A stretch of DNA of 64,000 nt from Bradyrhizobium arachidis. Lineage in GTDB: Bacteria; Pseudomonadota; Alphaproteobacteria; Rhizobiales; Xanthobacteraceae. The position numbers and the translations under genes were made by a program. The stretch lies in contig NZ_CP030050.1 in NCBI RefSeq assembly GCF_015291705.1, forward strand, positions 5,394,001 to 5,458,000. Direction: 5' to 3'. Position 1 is the first letter of the stretch; every line of letters begins with the position of its first letter. Below are positions 1 through 8,095 of the stretch, piece by piece. The notes under the pieces are model-generated. The model was not told where the DNA came from. It was given only the letters and a program-made list of their open reading frames with translations, and searched no databases.

Positions 1-795
1 GAAGGCGCTCTCGGGGCACGCCTGCTCGATCGTTCGCCGCAAGGCGCCGAGCTGACGGCCTCCGGCAAGGTGCTGCTGCGCTGCGGCATCAACATCTTCG
101 ACGAGCTACGGCAGGGGTACCGTTCACTCGAACATCTCTCCGATCCGAACTCAGGAGAGGTCAGGCTGGGCTGCACAGACATCATCCTGCACAGCCTGGC
201 CCCGATGGTCTTGCGGCACTTCTCGGCGAAATATCCTGGCGTTCAGGTCGATGTGAAGCTCGCCAATCCGGGCGAACATCAGCTTCGCGAATTGAGGGAG
301 CGGAGAGTCGATCTCCTGATCACCCGCGCGACGGACCAGTCCGTCGCGGACGATATGCATTCCGAACTGCTGTTCGACGAGCCCTTTGTCTTTGTCGTCG
401 GCGCAGAAAGCGAGTTTGCGCGCAAGCGCCGGGTGACGCTGGGCGACATCATCGGCCACAAATGGATCTTGCCGCCGCCCGACAGCTCGCCCGGCGCACT
501 GATTGAGGGCGTCTTCAGGGCCGCAGGCTTTCAGTCTCCCGTGGCAGTCGTCAAGACAATCTCGATCGAGCTGACAGCGCAGTTGGTGGCGAGCGGCGAA
601 TTCGTCGGCATTCTCCCGATATCCGTCGCGCGTCTGAAGGCTGGCCAGACCGCATTGCGGGTGCTGCCCGTCAAGTCGGTCGGCCCGCGAATTTCCGCAG
701 CGATCCTCGTCGTGAAAAACCGGACGCTCGGCCCCGCCGTGGAGTCGTTCGTCAACTGCGTGCGGAACGTTGTCGAGGCTTCGCGGCGCCAGTAA
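1..795 (+). CDS. LysR-family transcriptional regulator, 5' end cut by window
   Basis: The open frame runs in from base 1, so the true start lies outside the window. The first residues (LLDRSPQGAELTASGKVLL) look like the end of a LysR winged helix-turn-helix, and about 230 residues of effector-binding domain follow, with the usual substrate-binding fold pattern (GEVRLGCTDI, LPPPDSSPGALIE). LysR proteins are DNA-binding activators or repressors that respond to a small ligand. An internal GTG at 70 is open but would remove the helix-turn-helix, so I do not take it as the start. The next gene is soxC, 330 bases downstream on the same strand. A role in controlling the sox genes is possible but not shown. 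Confidence 0.9.
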   Translation, partial: EGALGARLLDRSPQGAELTASGKVLLRCGINIFDELRQGYRSLEHLSDPNSGEVRLGCTDIILHSLAPMVLRHFSAKYPGVQVDVKLANPGEHQLRELRERRVDLLITRATDQSVADDMHSELLFDEPFVFVVGAESEFARKRRVTLGDIIGHKWILPPPDSSPGALIEGVFRAAGFQSPVAVVKTISIELTAQLVASGEFVGILPISVARLKAGQTALRVLPVKSVGPRISAAILVVKNRTLGPAVESFVNCVRNVVEASRRQ

Positions 796-1125
796 AGGTT
801 CTGTTGGTCGGATCATTTATCGCTTAGCGCACCTGGAGAGTGACGCTTCATGTAAGATCGGGACTTCGGGTATTGGCCCGTGGCTGACCGCAGCCCAGAG
901 CGCGGCGATGTCGGCTTCCGAGAGATGACCCGACCACGGGTAGGCTGGCTGCAGAGGGCAGCCTTTGACCCATTGCAAAAATGCCCTGTGTTGGCCATCG
1001 GCCGCTGCCGTGGATTTTTCCCCTCCCTGACGGCTCGCCAATTTGATATAAAATACCGGCCCGCAGTGAGTGGATAACATCGCGCTTCGTCCGTGGACGT
1101 TTGGCTCCACTGGGAGGAGAGCATC
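796..1125. other. Intergenic stretch before soxC, no gene recognised
   Basis: No convincing coding frame is seen. The minus-strand frames here run into soxC antisense and resemble no family I know. The segment around 868-900 (a TTGGCCCGT core) looks loosely like the start of the dispersed element described at 9067-9186, so it may be a decayed copy. A strong Shine-Dalgarno (GGGAGGAG, 1112-1119) precedes the soxC ATG at 1126. Confidence 0.4.
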
Positions 1126-2412
1126 ATGGGACATCGCAAATCCAAGGGCGTGACGATTGACGCCGACGTGGTCGCCGGAAACGGATTGCTTGACCGACGC
1201 GTTTTCCTGAGCGGCGCCGCCATGTCGGCAGCAACCGGAGGCATTACGTTCCCGGACACGGCAGCGGGCGATCCGTTGCCGGTTGAATCTTGGATGAAGA
1301 CGCCGGGCGCGCCATTCGTCCCCTATGGGCAACCGTCTGAATACGAAAATAAGGTCGCGCGAACCTTCACGACGGCCCCGGGCACCACCGGCACCGGCGC
1401 CTCGCGAACACCTCATCATCTGCTCGATGGGATGATCACGCCGAACGGCTTGCATTTCGAACGCCACCACAGCGGAATTCCCGACATCAACCCCGATGCC
1501 CACAGATTGGTCATCCACGGCCTAGTCAAGCGCTCACTTGTCTTCACGCTCGATGAGCTCACGCGTTATCCAATGGAGTCACGGATCGCCTTCATCGAAT
1601 GCGGCGGCAACGGCCAACTGCTTTATCAGAAGGAGCCCGCGCAAGTCGGAGTTCAGCAGATGCAGGGTCAAGTCTCTTGCGCCGAGTGGACGGGTGTCAA
1701 GCTGGCGGCCCTGCTGCAGGAAGCTGGCGTAGACCCGAAAGCGAAGTGGATTCTGGCGGAAGGTGCCGACGCCGCCGGCATGAGCCGCAGCCTGCCGCTC
1801 GCAGAGATCATGCAGGATGCATTGATTGCGTTATACCAGAACGGCGAGCGCGTGCGGCCGGCGAATGGCTATCCCATCCGGCTGCTGCTCCCGGGATTCG
1901 AAGGCAACATGAACGTGAAATGGCTTCGGCGCATAAAGCTGACCGAAGGCCCAACAATGACCAAGGACGAGACGTCGAAATACACGATCACGATGCCTGA
2001 CGGCAAATCGCTTCAATTCGTTTTTGCGCAGGAAGGCAAGTCGGTGATCACGCGTCCGTCGCCGGGACTCACGATGAAGGAACCGGGCTTCTACGAGATT
2101 ACAGGGCTCGCCTGGTCGGGCTACGGCAAGATCGCCAAGGTCGAAATTTCGGCCGATGGCGGCAAGAGTTGGGCTCCCGCAGCTCTGCAGGAGCCGGTGC
2201 TGTCGAAGGCGTTGACGCGTTTCCGCATGGCGTGGCGCTGGAACGGCGGCCCCGCTGTCCTGCAAAGCCGCGCGACCGACGACATAGGCTACGTCCAGCC
2301 GACGCGCGAGAAAATGATCGCTGATCGTGGAAGCAGGACGATCTACCACTCCAATGCGGTCACGACGTGGGGCGTGTCCGAGAACGGAGAGGTGAAGCAT
2401 GTCTACGCATAA
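1126..2412 (+). CDS. soxC: Sulfane dehydrogenase subunit SoxC (molybdopterin sulfite oxidase family)
   Basis: The 428-residue protein matches the SoxC branch of the sulfite oxidase family, the molybdenum subunit of the SoxCD complex that oxidises protein-bound sulfane sulfur in the periplasm. The N-terminus carries a twin-arginine-like motif (DRRVFLSG, residues 23-30), which fits export of a folded cofactor protein. The segment FIECGGNG holds the Cys (C159) that by family analogy ligates Mo. The C-terminal third is the Mo-cofactor dimerisation domain (KIAKVEISADGGKSW). The ATG at 1126 is chosen because it has GGGAGGAG seven bases upstream; an upstream GTG at 1093 has no such site. The last 14 bases overlap the cytochrome gene, so the two are probably translationally coupled. 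No soxXYZAB genes lie within the window. Confidence 0.92.
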   Translation: MGHRKSKGVTIDADVVAGNGLLDRRVFLSGAAMSAATGGITFPDTAAGDPLPVESWMKTPGAPFVPYGQPSEYENKVARTFTTAPGTTGTGASRTPHHLLDGMITPNGLHFERHHSGIPDINPDAHRLVIHGLVKRSLVFTLDELTRYPMESRIAFIECGGNGQLLYQKEPAQVGVQQMQGQVSCAEWTGVKLAALLQEAGVDPKAKWILAEGADAAGMSRSLPLAEIMQDALIALYQNGERVRPANGYPIRLLLPGFEGNMNVKWLRRIKLTEGPTMTKDETSKYTITMPDGKSLQFVFAQEGKSVITRPSPGLTMKEPGFYEITGLAWSGYGKIAKVEISADGGKSWAPAALQEPVLSKALTRFRMAWRWNGGPAVLQSRATDDIGYVQPTREKMIADRGSRTIYHSNAVTTWGVSENGEVKHVYA

Positions 2413-2935
2413 CTCTGCCCTGGCTGCCGCTTGCGCACTTGGCTTACTTTCATCTGCGGCGCTGGCCGACAGCCCGAACCTCGGCAAGGTCATAACTCCC
2501 GAGCAAGTCGCCTCGTGGGACATCAGCATAAGTCCTGACGGCGCCGGTCTGCCGCCCGGCAGCGGGACACCAAAGCAGGGTGAGGCCGTGTACGCGTCGA
2601 AATGCCTCGCCTGTCACGGCGAAAAGGGAGCGGGCAAACCGAACGATGCACTGGTGGGCGGGATCGGGTCGCTTGTCGGAGACAAACCTGCCATGAAGAC
2701 GGTCGGAAGCTTCTGGCCCTATGCCACAACAATTTTCGATTACGTTCGGCGAGCAATGCCCTACAACGAATCGAAAACGCTGACCAATGACGAACTCTAC
2801 GCAGTGGCCGCCTATATCCTGCAGCTCAACGGCATCATCGGGGAGAACGAGACGATGAATGCCCAGACGCTGCCGAGGGTACGTATGCCGAATCGGGATG
2901 GCTTTGTGACATTCGTCCCGGCAAAGCCGAAGTAG
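2399..2935 (+). CDS. Short SoxD-like mono-haem cytochrome c
   Basis: The 178-residue exported cytochrome c has a signal peptide ending near ALAD (residues 1-24), one haem-binding motif CLACH at 69-73 and a candidate axial Met in the RRAMPYNE segment. It overlaps soxC by 14 bases and should be the electron-accepting partner of the Mo subunit. Classical SoxD of Paracoccus is a longer di-haem protein; this one is about half that size with only one CxxCH, as in other short SoxD-like or SorB-like subunits. The SoxCD assignment rests mainly on linkage to SoxC. Electrons would pass to a periplasmic cytochrome c pool. Confidence 0.85.
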   Translation: MSTHNSALAAACALGLLSSAALADSPNLGKVITPEQVASWDISISPDGAGLPPGSGTPKQGEAVYASKCLACHGEKGAGKPNDALVGGIGSLVGDKPAMKTVGSFWPYATTIFDYVRRAMPYNESKTLTNDELYAVAAYILQLNGIIGENETMNAQTLPRVRMPNRDGFVTFVPAKPK

Positions 2936-3350
2936 GTGATCGCAGTAGTTCCTTCAATGCACCTGCGGCGGTCCACCATGAGGACGTATGCCGCCTTTGA
3001 TGTCGTGGGATTCTGCGCGCGGTTCTCGCTGCCGCAGCCGAGGTGATCGCGTGAGGCATTGCAGCCCGCGTGCTTCTTTTGCTGCGGCGCATGAGTCCGT
3101 TTGTGTGCCATCGCTTCCATTACGGCGTACCGGTGAGTTGTCCGGAGTCGGGGGTAAAGTGGAAGCGCCCGACCGCCGGTCAAAACGCAGCTTGTGAACG
3201 GACCTCGACGCTCGATTGGCCTGGCCCCGCGGCGCCACTAACCTCAAGCCCAACGGTGTCGTCAACCCGACGGAACCATGATGCACCGCAGAGCAATTTA
3301 ACCCCCGGCGGCCCCTCTTGATTTGAGAATGCAAAGATGAGGAGGACAAC
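2936..3350. other. Intergenic, no gene recognised
   Basis: This is 415 bases between the cytochrome gene and the DUF1330 gene. Several short frames are open on both strands, but none has a ribosome-binding site plus recognisable protein. A Shine-Dalgarno-like GAGGAGG sits at 3339-3345, just before the ATG at 3351. Confidence 0.4.
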
Positions 3351-3659
3351 ATGCCGTACGGGTATTGGATCGGGCGCATCGATGTGATCAAACCCGAATA
3401 CACCAAAGCCTACGGCCCCGCCCTCGCGGCGGTGCTCCGCAAATACGACGCGAAATTCCTGGTGCGCGGCGGCACCTTCGAGGCGGTGGAGGGCAAGGCG
3501 CGCGACCGCAACATCGTGATCGAGTTCAAGGACTACGAAACCGCGCTCGCCTGCTACCGCTCACCTGAATACACCAAGGCGAAGGCACTGCGCGCGGGCG
3601 CCGTGGACATCGATATCATCGTGATCGAAGGCTACGACGGGCCGCAGCCCACGGATTGA
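3351..3659 (+). CDS. DUF1330 domain protein
   Basis: The 102-residue protein fits the DUF1330 family, small dimeric alpha/beta-barrel proteins. The pattern YWIGRIDVIKPE at the N-terminus, LVRGGTFEAVEG in the middle and IVIEFKDYETALACYRSPEY after it is typical. The function of the family is not established. It is preceded by GAGGAGG and begins with ATG at 3351. It stands alone between the sox pair and the insertion element, so context says little about its job. Confidence 0.88.
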   Translation: MPYGYWIGRIDVIKPEYTKAYGPALAAVLRKYDAKFLVRGGTFEAVEGKARDRNIVIEFKDYETALACYRSPEYTKAKALRAGAVDIDIIVIEGYDGPQPTD

Positions 3660-3804
3660 GCCCACCACGCAGCTGAGTTTTGCCTCGTAGGTCGTTCGCA
3701 CCGCCGCTTGTCTGGTAGTGATGCTGTGGACGGCTCCTCCACGGGCACGAGAGTGCCAAGGAGTGGGCGCCGTTTAAAGCTCCCACGATTCGGAGGAGCA
3801 GCCT

Positions 3805-4836
3805 ATGCAGTCAATTTCGACGATCGGTCTGGACATCGCGAAGTCGGTCTTCCAAGTGCACGGCGTTGATACAGCCGGCCAGGTGGTGATACGCCGCCAG
3901 TTGAGGCGCCGGCACGTCCTGGCTTTTTTCCAGAAGCTGCCGCCATGCCTGGTGGGGATCGAGGCGTGCGCATCATCGCACCATTGGTCCCGCGAGCTGC
4001 AGGCGTTAGGGCATACGGTGCGATTGATGCCTCCGGCCTATGTGAAGCCCTACGTCAAGCGGCAGAAGAACGACAGCACCGACGCGGAGGCGATTTGCGA
4101 GGCAGTCACGAGACCCAACATGCGGTTCGTGCCGACCAAGACGGTCGAGCAACAGAGCTGTTTGATGCTTCACCGGGCGCGCCATCTCTTCATCCGCCAG
4201 CAGACTGCCGTGATCAATTCAATCCGCGCCTATCTTGCCGAGTTCGGGATCATCGCCCCTGTCGGACGCAGGGGTGTCGAGCAATTGCTGGAAGTCGTCG
4301 CCGATCCAGCCGACCACCGGCTCCCCGAGGTGGCCCGTGCGTGTCTTGCTGCTCTCGGCAGTCAGTTGCGGGCACTGAAGGCTCAAATCCTGGAGTTCGA
4401 CCGACGCATCATCGCCTGGCATCGATCAAGCGCGACGAGCAAACGGCTGGACGCGATCCCCGGCGTCGGGCCGGCGTTGGCAACAGCCTTGGTCGCCAGC
4501 ATTGCGGATCCCAAGGCTTTCCGATCGGGACGGGACTTCTCGGCCTGGGTGGGGCTCGTGCCGAAGCAGAACTCGAGCGGGGGCAAGGACAAGCTTGGCA
4601 GTATCAGCAAGCAAGGCGATCGCTATTTGCGCAGCCTGTTCACGGCTGGCGCGCTCGCCGTGATCCGCTATGCCAAGATCCATGGCACCGATCATCGGCC
4701 CTGGCTCACTCGATTGTTGGCCCGGCGCCCCACCAAGGTTGCCGCTATCGCACTGGCCAACAAACTCGCCCGGATGGCTTGGGCGATGATGGCCAGGAAC
4801 GAACGTTACAAGGAACCCGCCGCTCTCGCGGCGTGA
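3805..4836 (+). CDS. IS110-family transposase (DEDD recombinase)
   Basis: The 343-residue transposase has a RuvC-like N-terminal domain with the four acidic residues D10 (IGLDIAKSVF), E53 (VGIEACAS), D90 and D93 (NDSTDAEAI). The C-terminal transposase_20 domain contains the DAIPGVGPALATAL helix-hairpin-helix segment and the Ser-bearing KQNSSGGKDKLGSISKQGD motif. IS110 enzymes recombine DNA through a DEDD/serine mechanism guided by a structured RNA from the element. A Shine-Dalgarno GGAGGAG lies at 3792-3798. Length and motifs are complete, with no frameshift. Confidence 0.95.
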   Translation: MQSISTIGLDIAKSVFQVHGVDTAGQVVIRRQLRRRHVLAFFQKLPPCLVGIEACASSHHWSRELQALGHTVRLMPPAYVKPYVKRQKNDSTDAEAICEAVTRPNMRFVPTKTVEQQSCLMLHRARHLFIRQQTAVINSIRAYLAEFGIIAPVGRRGVEQLLEVVADPADHRLPEVARACLAALGSQLRALKAQILEFDRRIIAWHRSSATSKRLDAIPGVGPALATALVASIADPKAFRSGRDFSAWVGLVPKQNSSGGKDKLGSISKQGDRYLRSLFTAGALAVIRYAKIHGTDHRPWLTRLLARRPTKVAAIALANKLARMAWAMMARNERYKEPAALAA

Positions 4837-5082
4837 ATGAGATCACACGGGAAAACCCGGCGTGACGTAACGGTTGGGAAGGCGAACAGCACGTAATGAA
4901 GTGCCGGTCGATCCGGCGATCAGGACAACCCACATGGGCCACAGCATCATCGAATGCGAGGTATTGACCGGGACCTGATCCGCGGAGGGCATTATGGCCA
5001 GCGGTCATGAGTACCGCACAAACAGGCCGAACACATGGCTGCTCCGACCACGCTGCAAAGTGAAGATTCTTCTTGCCAACCC
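4837..5082 (+). ncRNA. Candidate bridge RNA region of the IS1111-type element
   Basis: This is about 250 noncoding bases between the transposase stop and the right inverted repeat. It can form several small stem-loops, for example GCCGG/CCGGC around a TCGAT loop (4903-4917) and GCGGT/ACCGC around a CATGAGT loop (5001-5017). In IS1111-group elements the guide RNA that pairs with donor and target DNA is encoded at this end. The exact RNA ends and its pairing loops cannot be fixed by eye, so this is an inference from position and folding potential. Confidence 0.45.
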
Positions 5083-5097
5083 GGAGCCGTCCACACA

Positions 5098-5190
5098 TGG
5101 CCCATCAGCGAAGTCGCGGCACAAGTCACTAGGGTCCGCTTGTAGAGCGGAGCGGACTGCATTTGCCCACTCTGAGGTCTTCGCATTTTG
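5098..5190. repeat. Dispersed element, copy A (truncated by the IS right end)
   Basis: The run from TGGCCCATCAGCGAAG (5098) to CTTCGCATTTTG (5190) aligns with 9079-9170 over about 92 bases, with both ends well conserved and a diverged middle. It begins two bases beyond the IS inverted repeat, so its left part is missing or replaced. The similarity suggests a family of short intergenic elements; neither copy has a coding frame. Confidence 0.55.
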
Positions 5191-5415
5191 CCCCAACTCC
5201 GACACGGCGACCTGCGTCGTCGTGCAGCCGACTAACTCGACTTCGCCGAATGAAGCCTCCGAGCTGACGCTCCAGACAGCGATCACGCGGCAACCGACAA
5301 TCCTACCTGCTGAGCATACTTCCAGCGAACCCGGCGCTATTCCGACGGGGAGCGCTGCGGAAACCTGTTCCGCCTTTTGAACCAGCCGCCGTGCCGCCGG
5401 CGGAATTCCCGCGCG

Positions 5416-6003
5416 TCACCGCGTGCTGCCCGTCGTAATCTCTTGCGAGTGCACCGGGATCATCAGGTGCTCGTTGGGTTTGCCGGGGTACATGACGAAG
5501 GGCTGCGTCGCGTCTTTGACATCCACATCGCGCGGATAGGGACTGAGCATCTCGTGTGCTGCGCCGCCGACGATCATCACGTGTGGCCCGGTCTGGACCC
5601 AATGCTGGTGGGTGTGCCGTTCGGTGGAATCATGATTGCTCGTGCCAGTATCCCCGGCCAGCATGAAGATGAAGCCAATCTTGTTTGGCGGGGCTTGATT
5701 GGCCTGCAGAGCTTTGCGCCATTCCATGGCGTTCTGGTCATCGCATTCGGGCGTTCCGTCCTTGCCGATAAAACACGTGAAACCGTTCGATCCGGCTTGG
5801 ACGGTCTTAGATGATCCATCCGGCTGCGGCATGGTGATCGTCGCGTTGTTCACGACCGACGCCGGGGCGGCGGTCTTCGCCTTGGCGATGTACTCTGGTT
5901 CGCTCTTCGGGACTTCCTCGCTTGGAAATGCCGATGCGGACGTGATGAGGGCTGCCGAAGCTACGCAGAACCCAGCCGAAGCGAGAGCGTAGAGCCTGTT
6001 CAT
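5416..6003 (-). CDS. Exported protein of unknown function
   Basis: The 195-residue protein has a clear Sec signal peptide (MNRLYALAS... to ITSASA, about 25 residues) and a mature part rich in His, Asp and Gly (STERHTHQHW, GGAAHEM). A pair of Cys (FTCFIGKDGTPECDD) could form a disulfide. I do not recognise a family. GGAGG sits just upstream of the ATG. It is transcribed away from the copper gene run, with a 295-base divergent region between them. The His-rich surface and the neighbours make metal binding conceivable but untested. Confidence 0.75.
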   Translation of the reverse strand: MNRLYALASAGFCVASAALITSASAFPSEEVPKSEPEYIAKAKTAAPASVVNNATITMPQPDGSSKTVQAGSNGFTCFIGKDGTPECDDQNAMEWRKALQANQAPPNKIGFIFMLAGDTGTSNHDSTERHTHQHWVQTGPHVMIVGGAAHEMLSPYPRDVDVKDATQPFVMYPGKPNEHLMIPVHSQEITTGSTR

Positions 6004-6298
6004 GGCTTACCTCCTATAGTGGTCGACCAGCATGAAATTGTACCCCAGAAGCAAGTGGGTGCATCCTCTAAAAGGCATCTCAGGCGGACATCCTCGGCGA
6101 GGTGCCGCCGCCGCCAAGGCGGGAGGAACGGGCTACCGTTGGCCTAATGGAGAACCACGGTGAGCGAGTGCGGGCGCCGTTGCCGGCGCACAACACGCGG
6201 TAACTAAATCGCTAAAGCCCTCGTCCCTGCGCCCCGGCATTGTCAGTTGCCTCGACCACGGCCCCACCTTGGGCTAGCCTGTGGCGCATGGTGGTGCG

Positions 6299-6664
6299 AT
6301 GCGTCGAGGACTGGAACAATTTCTTCCCATCGTCGTGCTCGCGCTGGTGATGCAGATCCTGGCGCCAATTGCGGCGTGCTGGGCTACCACCGTCGCGATA
6401 GTCGATCCGCTGCAAAGCGCCAGCATTTGCCACGGCAGCGCCGGCAACCGTTCGGGCGACCAGGACCGCGGAAGTTTTGCGCACGATGGACTTTGCGCGG
6501 TGTGCGTGTCGCATGCAGGAGGAGCCGTCGATGCGCCAAGAGCGCACACCGTCGCGGCTCATCCAGAGCAGGTCCTGATTGTTCAATGGCAAGCACAGGC
6601 GGCGCCCGCATGGGCCCGGATCGCCTCGAACATTCAAGCGCGTGGGCCTCCGGCGTTGGCGTGA
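6299..6664 (+). CDS. DUF2946-type membrane-associated protein
   Basis: The 121-residue protein begins with a hydrophobic segment (LPIVVLALVMQILAPIAACW) and has a central LCAVC motif followed by His (CAVCVSHAG). A single N-terminal membrane span with a downstream CxxC matches DUF2946 proteins, which often sit in copper-related gene clusters. The ATG at 6299 is preferred over 6281 because it starts at MRRGLEQF just before the hydrophobic segment; ribosome-binding signals are weak at both. The gene stands 53 bases before the outer-membrane-like gene and then copC/copD. Function unknown; copper homeostasis is inferred from context. Confidence 0.65.
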   Translation: MRRGLEQFLPIVVLALVMQILAPIAACWATTVAIVDPLQSASICHGSAGNRSGDQDRGSFAHDGLCAVCVSHAGGAVDAPRAHTVAAHPEQVLIVQWQAQAAPAWARIASNIQARGPPALA

Positions 6665-6717
6665 GCATGGCGGCCTGCACTGCTGAATCTGCACGTCGAC
6701 ACCTGTGGAGACCTTTC

Positions 6718-7716
6718 ATGTCCAACTTTCGTGCGCAAGCGGGCCTTTGGGGTGCCGCAATCGCGCTTGTTCCCCTTTCCGGAAGCCTGGCCCACGAGAT
6801 TGTGGGCAACCGCTTCTTCCCGGCAACCCTCAGCATCGATGATCCCGGCGTGAACGATGAACTGTCGATTCCCACGGTCGATAGTTTCAAGACCGGCGAC
6901 GTTCCGCCAGTTCGACAACGGGATGTGTCCGGCGAGTTTTCCAAACGAATCACCGAGGACTTCGCGATCGCACTTGGCTCGACCTACACTTTTCTCAGTC
7001 CAACAGATCCGACCATTCCCGGCGCCAACGGATTTCAAAACCTGGAGACCACGTTCAAATACCGCGTGTTCAGGGATCCTGGGCATGAGTTCGTAATGTC
7101 GGTCGGCCTCAGCATCGAATGGGGCGGCACCGGCTCTCAGAACGTCGGGGCCGATCCGTTCAACACCTACACGCCGATGCTGTGGTTTGGCAAAGGCTTC
7201 GGCGACCTGCCGGACACGTTTTCATGGCTGCGCCCGGTGGCTGTCACCGGCCAGGTCGGCTACGCGATTCCGGCCAGGAACTTCACGACGACGTTTGGGA
7301 TCGACGCCGATACCGGCGAGCTTACTGCCGATACCGAATTCCACCCGCGAGTGCTGAACTGGGGCGGAACGATCCAATACAGCATGCCCTATCTCAAATC
7401 CTCGGTCGTGGATCTCGGCTTGCCGGAGTTCATCAATCACCTGATCCCGCTCATCGAAGTAAATTTGCAGACCCCGGTGGCGAACACGCTCACCTCGGGC
7501 ACGACAACGACGGGTACAATCAACCCCGGCGTGCTCTGGGTCGGCAACAAGTTTCAGATGGGTATCGAGGCGCTGATCCCGATCAACCGACAAAGCGGGA
7601 CCAACGTCGGCGTGATTGCTCAATTGCACCTCTACCTCGACGACATCGATCCGCGCGGTATTGGCAAGCCGATCTTTGGCGGGCCGGTGCAGCCGGCGAG
7701 CCCCTTTGCAAGGTAA
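6718..7716 (+). CDS. Predicted outer-membrane beta-barrel protein in copper cluster
   Basis: The 332-residue protein has a signal peptide ending near GSLAHE (residues 1-25). Its mature part is dominated by alternating, aromatic-rich beta-strand segments (FAIALGSTYTFLSPT, EFVMSVGLSIEWGG, PVAVTGQVGYAIPAR, FQMGIEALIPINRQ) and ends with a strand-like IAQLHLYLDDI segment. This is the look of a transport-type outer-membrane barrel, though I cannot name the family. The frame is open for 157 codons upstream of 6718, but that part is basic low-quality sequence overlapping the DUF2946 gene. The ATG at 6718 directly precedes the signal peptide. copC follows six bases after the stop, so the genes are probably co-transcribed. 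Confidence 0.78.
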   Translation: MSNFRAQAGLWGAAIALVPLSGSLAHEIVGNRFFPATLSIDDPGVNDELSIPTVDSFKTGDVPPVRQRDVSGEFSKRITEDFAIALGSTYTFLSPTDPTIPGANGFQNLETTFKYRVFRDPGHEFVMSVGLSIEWGGTGSQNVGADPFNTYTPMLWFGKGFGDLPDTFSWLRPVAVTGQVGYAIPARNFTTTFGIDADTGELTADTEFHPRVLNWGGTIQYSMPYLKSSVVDLGLPEFINHLIPLIEVNLQTPVANTLTSGTTTTGTINPGVLWVGNKFQMGIEALIPINRQSGTNVGVIAQLHLYLDDIDPRGIGKPIFGGPVQPASPFAR

Positions 7717-7722
7717 CAATCC

Positions 7723-8079
7723 ATGCAACCCTCACGTCTGATTCCGGTCGCCTCGCTGCTGCTCCTGGTCACGGCCGTTGAAGTCAGAGCACATGCGTTT
7801 CTCGACCACGCCGAGCCGCGCGTCGGCAATAAGGTCGCGACGCCGCCGCGTCAGGTGACGCTCTGGTTCACTCAAAAGCTGGAGCCCGCTTTCAGCAGCG
7901 TCACCGTCACCGGGCCGGGTGGCCAGCGGGTCGATACTGGCAAGGCTCGTGTCAGCGGCGAGCAGATGTCGGTCTCGTTGAAGCCGAGTGGCACCGGAAC
8001 GTATCATGTGAACTGGCGCGTGCTGTCGGTTGACACACATACGACCGATGGCAGCTTTACCTTCCAGGTCGGCCAATAG
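7723..8079 (+). CDS. copC: Copper-resistance periplasmic protein CopC
   Basis: The 118-residue protein has a signal peptide and a mature N-terminus that begins HAFLDHAEP, with the N-terminal His of the CopC Cu(II) site (H24) and an Asp three residues on. The beta-sandwich signature (GNKVATPPRQVTLWFTQKLEP) and the C-terminal HTTDGSFTFQV with a conserved His follow. CopC binds copper in the periplasm and passes it to, or works with, CopD. The gene lies 16 bases before copD and right after the barrel gene, forming one run. Confidence 0.93.
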   Translation: MQPSRLIPVASLLLLVTAVEVRAHAFLDHAEPRVGNKVATPPRQVTLWFTQKLEPAFSSVTVTGPGGQRVDTGKARVSGEQMSVSLKPSGTGTYHVNWRVLSVDTHTTDGSFTFQVGQ

Positions 8080-8095
8080 GAGATCGGCGCTGCCG

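Larger units (their letters stand above)
3725..5095 (+). mobile_element. IS110-family (IS1111-type) insertion sequence
   Basis: A 13-base inverted repeat, TGTGGACGGCTCC at 3725-3737 and its exact complement at 5083-5095, brackets a single DEDD transposase gene (3805-4836). Sub-terminal inverted repeats of this sort define the IS1111 subgroup of IS110; the real ends lie a few bases outside them and no target duplication is expected. The 5' noncoding part is about 70 bases and the 3' part about 250, the arrangement known for IS1111 elements whose guide (bridge) RNA is encoded at the right end. The repeat arms match perfectly and the gene is intact, so the element looks recent and possibly active. 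Confidence 0.88.

Noticed and set aside
813..1518. Minus-strand frames before and inside soxC
   Set aside because: They run through soxC antisense and resemble the translated noncoding repeats common in Rhizobiales; no domain is recognised.
6247..6717. N-terminal extension of the outer-membrane barrel frame
   Set aside because: Those 157 residues are Arg/Ser-rich, overlap the DUF2946 gene in another frame, and precede a good ATG and signal peptide at 6718.
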